34,074 bases of DNA from Deltaproteobacteria bacterium (GTDB lineage: Bacteria > Myxococcota_A > Polyangia > Polyangiales > Sandaracinaceae): assembly GCA_017303575.1 (NCBI GenBank), contig JAFLCL010000065.1:1-34074 (forward strand), given 5' to 3'. Numbering within the stretch: position 1 is the first letter of the stretch; each line of letters opens with the position of its first letter. This document shows, one piece after another, positions 31,089 to 34,074 of this stretch. The notes under the pieces were generated by a model. That model was not told the origin of the DNA, did not search any database, and saw only the letters and a list, made by a program, of their open reading frames with translations. The position numbers were made by a program, and so were the translations under genes.

Positions 31089-33137
31089 ATGGCCGTGCGC
31101 ACGCTCTGTCGCGTCCTGGGCCTGATCGCCCTCGTGATCTGTGCGAGCACGTCCGAGCGAGCGCGCGCGTGCTCGTGCATCGCGCCCCGCATGGCACGCG
31201 TGCACGTGCCGAGGGACGGCGCCCTCGAGGTGCCGACCGACGCGACGATCCGCGTCTTCCTCACCCACACCTCGCCCTCGCTGCGCGCGCAGCTCGGCAC
31301 GGAGTACCAGCTCCGCGACGCACGCGGCGCGCTCGTCCCGTTCGATGCCACGGTGGTCTCGACTCGCCTCGATCTCCATCCGCGCGTCGCGCTGCGTGCG
31401 AACGAGACCTACGTGCTCGAGCAGCTCTTCGTGTTCGGGCCCGACGGCACGCGCCTCGACGACGAGGCGCGACGTGTCGCTCCGCCCGGCACGCTGCGCG
31501 GTGCGTTCTTTCCGGTCTCGCGCTTCGTCACGTCGGCCGGCCCCTCGAGCCAGCGCGCCGTCGCGCTCCAGGTGGACGAAGCCTCGCTCTCGTTCCCGCG
31601 CGGCGGCGGTGACTGCGGGCCGGGCGCAGGCATGGCGATCGAGCTCGCGCAGACCCTGGCCGGACCTCACGATCTCCTCGAGCTGCGCGTGCGCGCGGCG
31701 GGAGGCCGCGAGCTCGCCGTCAGCACACGTCCCGCGCAGGAGACGATGCTCTACGCGGGCGATCTGCTCTGCACCCCCGATCCAGTGGCGTTGCCGCCCG
31801 GGCAGAGCGTCACCTACCGCGTGGTGATGCTCGACGCGGCGGGCCGCGAGCTCGGCGCGACGCCATGGGCACGCGCGAGCGAGCGCGCGCCGCGTCGTCG
31901 TGCACGGCCTGTGATCGCTGCGGGCCTCCCACCGGGCTGGGCGGTGACGTCGATCGTGTCGAGCGCTCTGGCGATCACCACGCAGGGCCCCGCAGGCTGT
32001 GAGCACGGCCTCGAAGAGCGAGGGCGCCTCGAGCTCGTTGCGACGGGCGCGCCGTCGTCGTACGCCGATCGTTCGGAGCTCGCGCTCGAAGGCTCACGCG
32101 TGTGGGCGTTCTATCTCTCGCCGCCCGAAGGCACGTCGAGGACCGTTCGCGCGATCAGCGTCGCGCCCGACGCGAGCCCGCTCACTGCGAGCTTGCGCGA
32201 GACGACGATCGAGGGGGTGCCCGAGGCCGTGCTGCGATCGGGGCCGCACACGATCGTGCTCGCGCGTCTCTACACCCCGGCCGCTGTCACGACCGCGACG
32301 CTGTCATCCCTCGCGCTCGGTGGCTCGGGCGCGCTCGCGACCACGTGGCAGATCCCGTTCGACGCGTCGGCGGGGCGCTACCGCATGGCGCTCGGTCGCA
32401 GCGCGCGCGGCACCGACGAGCTCGCGATCGTCTACGGGCGACGACCGCCGGGGCAGTACAGCGAGTCCCTCTCCTTCGTGTTCGTCGATCCCCGCGACGG
32501 CCGCGAGACGGGTCCCGCGCTCCACACCGCGCACGGCCTCGACACCAACGCGGAAGGCGCGTCGATCGCCCACGTCGGAGGGCGTTTCGTCGTGGTGTGG
32601 CCGAGCGGTGCGGGGCTCACGGGGCGCGGTCCGCTGCGCGCGACGACGGTCTCGTCTGCGGGGATGGGCACGATCGTCGATCTCCCGATCGACTCGTACA
32701 GCCCGCCCGATCTCGTGAGCGCGGGCGATGTCCTGGGCCTCGCGACGGCATCGCGCGACGGCCGCGTCGAGCTCTCGGTGATCGGTTCCGACGGAGCGCT
32801 CGTGCGCGGTCCCTTCGCCCTCAGCCGTGGCGTGGGCGGCCGCGACAACCGCGTACCGCGCATCGCGTGGGATGGTCAGCGGTTCGCGGTGCTGTGGGAG
32901 ACCCACCCTGCAGCAGGCGCCTACGTCGTCGTCGTGGATGGCGCGGGACACGTGTCGCCCCCGCTGCGGATCGATCGCGACGAGGTCCATGCGTCGGGCC
33001 TCGGTCTCGTCGCGACGCCCACGGGCTTCGTGGCCACGTACACCGGCGGCTATGGCGAGCACGGCATGGCGGTCTCGCTCCAGTGCCGCACGCAGGCGGC
33101 GAGCGGCGCGCCCGTCGCGATCACGCCCGCGCCGTGA
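31089..33137 (+). CDS. Large secreted hypothetical protein with Ig-like start
   Basis: A 682-residue protein. The signal peptide MAVRTLCRVLGLIALVICASTSERARA is followed by a CSC motif (ACSCIAPR). Next comes an SbsA/Ig-like domain (VHVPRDGALEVPTDATIRVFLTHTS ... LRANETYVLEQLFVFGPDGT, about 38-125). The C-terminal half (about 320-675) looks like a beta-propeller of repeated 'lv...vvW' strands, for example VPRIAWDGQRFAVLWETHP and GASIAHVGGRFVVVWPS. ATG 31089 is the first codon of the signal peptide. It follows two secreted proteins on the same strand, 40 bases behind the last, and is probably co-expressed. It is likely exported or surface exposed; the function is unknown. Confidence 0.78.
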   Translation: MAVRTLCRVLGLIALVICASTSERARACSCIAPRMARVHVPRDGALEVPTDATIRVFLTHTSPSLRAQLGTEYQLRDARGALVPFDATVVSTRLDLHPRVALRANETYVLEQLFVFGPDGTRLDDEARRVAPPGTLRGAFFPVSRFVTSAGPSSQRAVALQVDEASLSFPRGGGDCGPGAGMAIELAQTLAGPHDLLELRVRAAGGRELAVSTRPAQETMLYAGDLLCTPDPVALPPGQSVTYRVVMLDAAGRELGATPWARASERAPRRRARPVIAAGLPPGWAVTSIVSSALAITTQGPAGCEHGLEERGRLELVATGAPSSYADRSELALEGSRVWAFYLSPPEGTSRTVRAISVAPDASPLTASLRETTIEGVPEAVLRSGPHTIVLARLYTPAAVTTATLSSLALGGSGALATTWQIPFDASAGRYRMALGRSARGTDELAIVYGRRPPGQYSESLSFVFVDPRDGRETGPALHTAHGLDTNAEGASIAHVGGRFVVVWPSGAGLTGRGPLRATTVSSAGMGTIVDLPIDSYSPPDLVSAGDVLGLATASRDGRVELSVIGSDGALVRGPFALSRGVGGRDNRVPRIAWDGQRFAVLWETHPAAGAYVVVVDGAGHVSPPLRIDRDEVHASGLGLVATPTGFVATYTGGYGEHGMAVSLQCRTQAASGAPVAITPAP

Positions 33138-33147
33138 TCGCGATCAT
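33136..33147. terminator. Palindrome between convergent stops, candidate terminator
   Basis: TGATCGCGATCA is a perfect 12-base palindrome that shares bases with both convergent stop codons. A second pairing, GCGATCA (33141-33147) with TGATCGC downstream (33162-33168), is possible inside the end of the minus-strand gene. There is no T-run. Confidence 0.3.
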
Positions 33148-34074
33148 TACAGGACGATCGTGATCGCACCGTCGACAGCGATCACGCGCGCCGTCTCGAG
33201 CAGCTCCATCGCAGGCGTTGCCCCGTTGGCCGAGAGCACGCGCGTGCCCGTCGGCGGAAGGCCACGAAGCAGGCCCTCGCGATCGAAGCGCCAGTGCCCA
33301 TCGACCCGCAGTCGGGGCAGATCGTCGCGCCGGCCACCACGTCGCTCGATCGCGTAGCCCCCGGGGCGGATCGCGACGCGCACTGCATCGGCGGGCACCG
33401 CGTCCTCGCGCACGAAGGTCGCGCGGACCCGTCCTTCGCGGGTCATGAGGTGCGTGATGGCGAGCGGTGTGCCCTCGAGCGTGCGCACGACGCGCGCGAC
33501 GAGGTGCGCGGGCACCTCGCCCTCGAGGCGCAGCGCGACGCGTCCGGCACGTGCGCCCGTGATCGCAGGCTGCGCCGCGAGCCCCTCGATCGGTCGCACC
33601 ACCGGAGGCAGCTCCGCGGGGATCGCGACCGTCGTCGCGGTCGGCCAGCTGGGCGACGCGCTGACGAGCTCGGGCCGTGCCTCGACGGTCACGCGCGTGC
33701 GCGCGACGTAGCCGAACGCGAGGCCCGTACGGCTCAGCGTGAGGATCGCGTCCACGTCGTCCAGGCTCGCGTCCGAGAGCACGATCTCCGCGAGACGTGC
33801 ACGCACGGCCTCGATCCGCGGACGGATCAAGGACAAGAGCGGATCGCCCTGCTCGGCCGCACGCAGCGCCCCGCGCAGCGCCTGCATCGCGGTGATGATC
33901 CGTCGTGCTTCGTTCGCGTGCTCGGGGGTGATCTCGAGCGTGCTGTCGATCACGGGCTCGAAGCGGTCGCGCACGCTCGCGCGCAGCGCCGGCAGCTCCG
34001 TGGGCGCGAGCACGAGCGCGATCGCGTCGTTGCGTGGACCGTGGGCGGCAGGTCGTCCCTCGAGGGCCGCAAGC
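33147..34074 (-). CDS. Hypothetical protein, N-terminus outside the window
   Basis: The frame is open from the TAA at 33147-33149 to the right edge, giving about 309 residues without a certain start; the GTG at 34013 is internal to what looks like continuous coding (LAALEGRPAAHGPRNDAIALV upstream of it). The visible part has a helical region (PALRASVRDRFEPVIDSTLEITPEHANEARRIITAMQALRGALRAA) and a C-terminal beta-rich part with PEGA-like or Ig-like strands (AGRVALRLEGEVPAHLVARVVR, VRVAIRPGGYAIERR). I do not recognise the family. It is convergent with the gene ending at 33137, only 9 bases away. Confidence 0.7.
   Translation of the reverse strand, partial: LAALEGRPAAHGPRNDAIALVLAPTELPALRASVRDRFEPVIDSTLEITPEHANEARRIITAMQALRGALRAAEQGDPLLSLIRPRIEAVRARLAEIVLSDASLDDVDAILTLSRTGLAFGYVARTRVTVEARPELVSASPSWPTATTVAIPAELPPVVRPIEGLAAQPAITGARAGRVALRLEGEVPAHLVARVVRTLEGTPLAITHLMTREGRVRATFVREDAVPADAVRVAIRPGGYAIERRGGRRDDLPRLRVDGHWRFDREGLLRGLPPTGTRVLSANGATPAMELLETARVIAVDGAITIVL

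Overview
The window reads as chromosomal DNA of a high-GC myxobacterium, probably a member of the Sandaracinaceae/Polyangiales. Supporting signs are the strongly GC-biased third positions in most genes, lipoproteins with long Asp-Ala/Pro-rich linkers, a delta-60 repeat protein, AgmX/PglI-like secreted proteins and a giant SpvB/RHS protein. The taxonomic placement is inference. No rRNA, tRNA, CRISPR array or transposase gene was recognised.

Region 1 (1-6.4 kb): the end of an upstream gene, a structured intergenic repeat (copy A), a HEAT-like lipoprotein, and an alpha/beta hydrolase facing a LysR gene. A segment of about 1.2 kb covering the 3' ends of these two genes occurs twice (1450-2664 and 3694-4907). 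As a result the upstream LysR copy lacks its DNA-binding domain and the downstream hydrolase copy lacks its nucleophile. A lower-GC segment with one unknown gene lies between the copies. The intact LysR is divergent from a SnoaL-like/SDR two-gene operon with a palindrome between them.

Region 2 (6.4-12 kb, minus strand): a putative iron-uptake operon of delta-60 repeat lipoprotein, imelysin-like lipoprotein and FecA-like TonB-dependent receptor. Two Fur-box-like motifs precede it, and copy B of the intergenic repeat sits between the last two genes.

Region 3 (12-19.7 kb): a frameshifted and truncated PEGA-type gene next to a lower-GC island. The island encodes a 2105-residue lipoprotein of SpvB, FG-GAP, TcdB and RHS type. 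Its C-terminal tip looks like a microbial ribonuclease (RNase Sa/barnase type), and a barstar-like immunity gene follows 3 bases later.

Region 4 (19.7-26.6 kb): two Cys-rich lipoproteins, a degenerate 21-bp tandem array of about 400 bp, and a compact operon of an unknown protein, a DUF2188 protein and a HerA-like ATPase. Next comes an accessory module of TcmP convergent with its three-Cys (DUF5131/Gp37-Gp68) partner, an HTH regulator with a perfect inverted repeat directly before its start codon, and a small protein.

Region 5 (26.6-34.1 kb): ordinary high-GC chromosome with a TIGR01777 epimerase divergent from recQ, three secreted proteins of unknown function, and a partial gene at the right edge.

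The most notable items are the RHS ribonuclease/barstar pair, the reciprocal gene truncation by segmental duplication, the two-hairpin intergenic repeat, the 21-bp dyad array, and the TcmP/DUF5131/HTH module.
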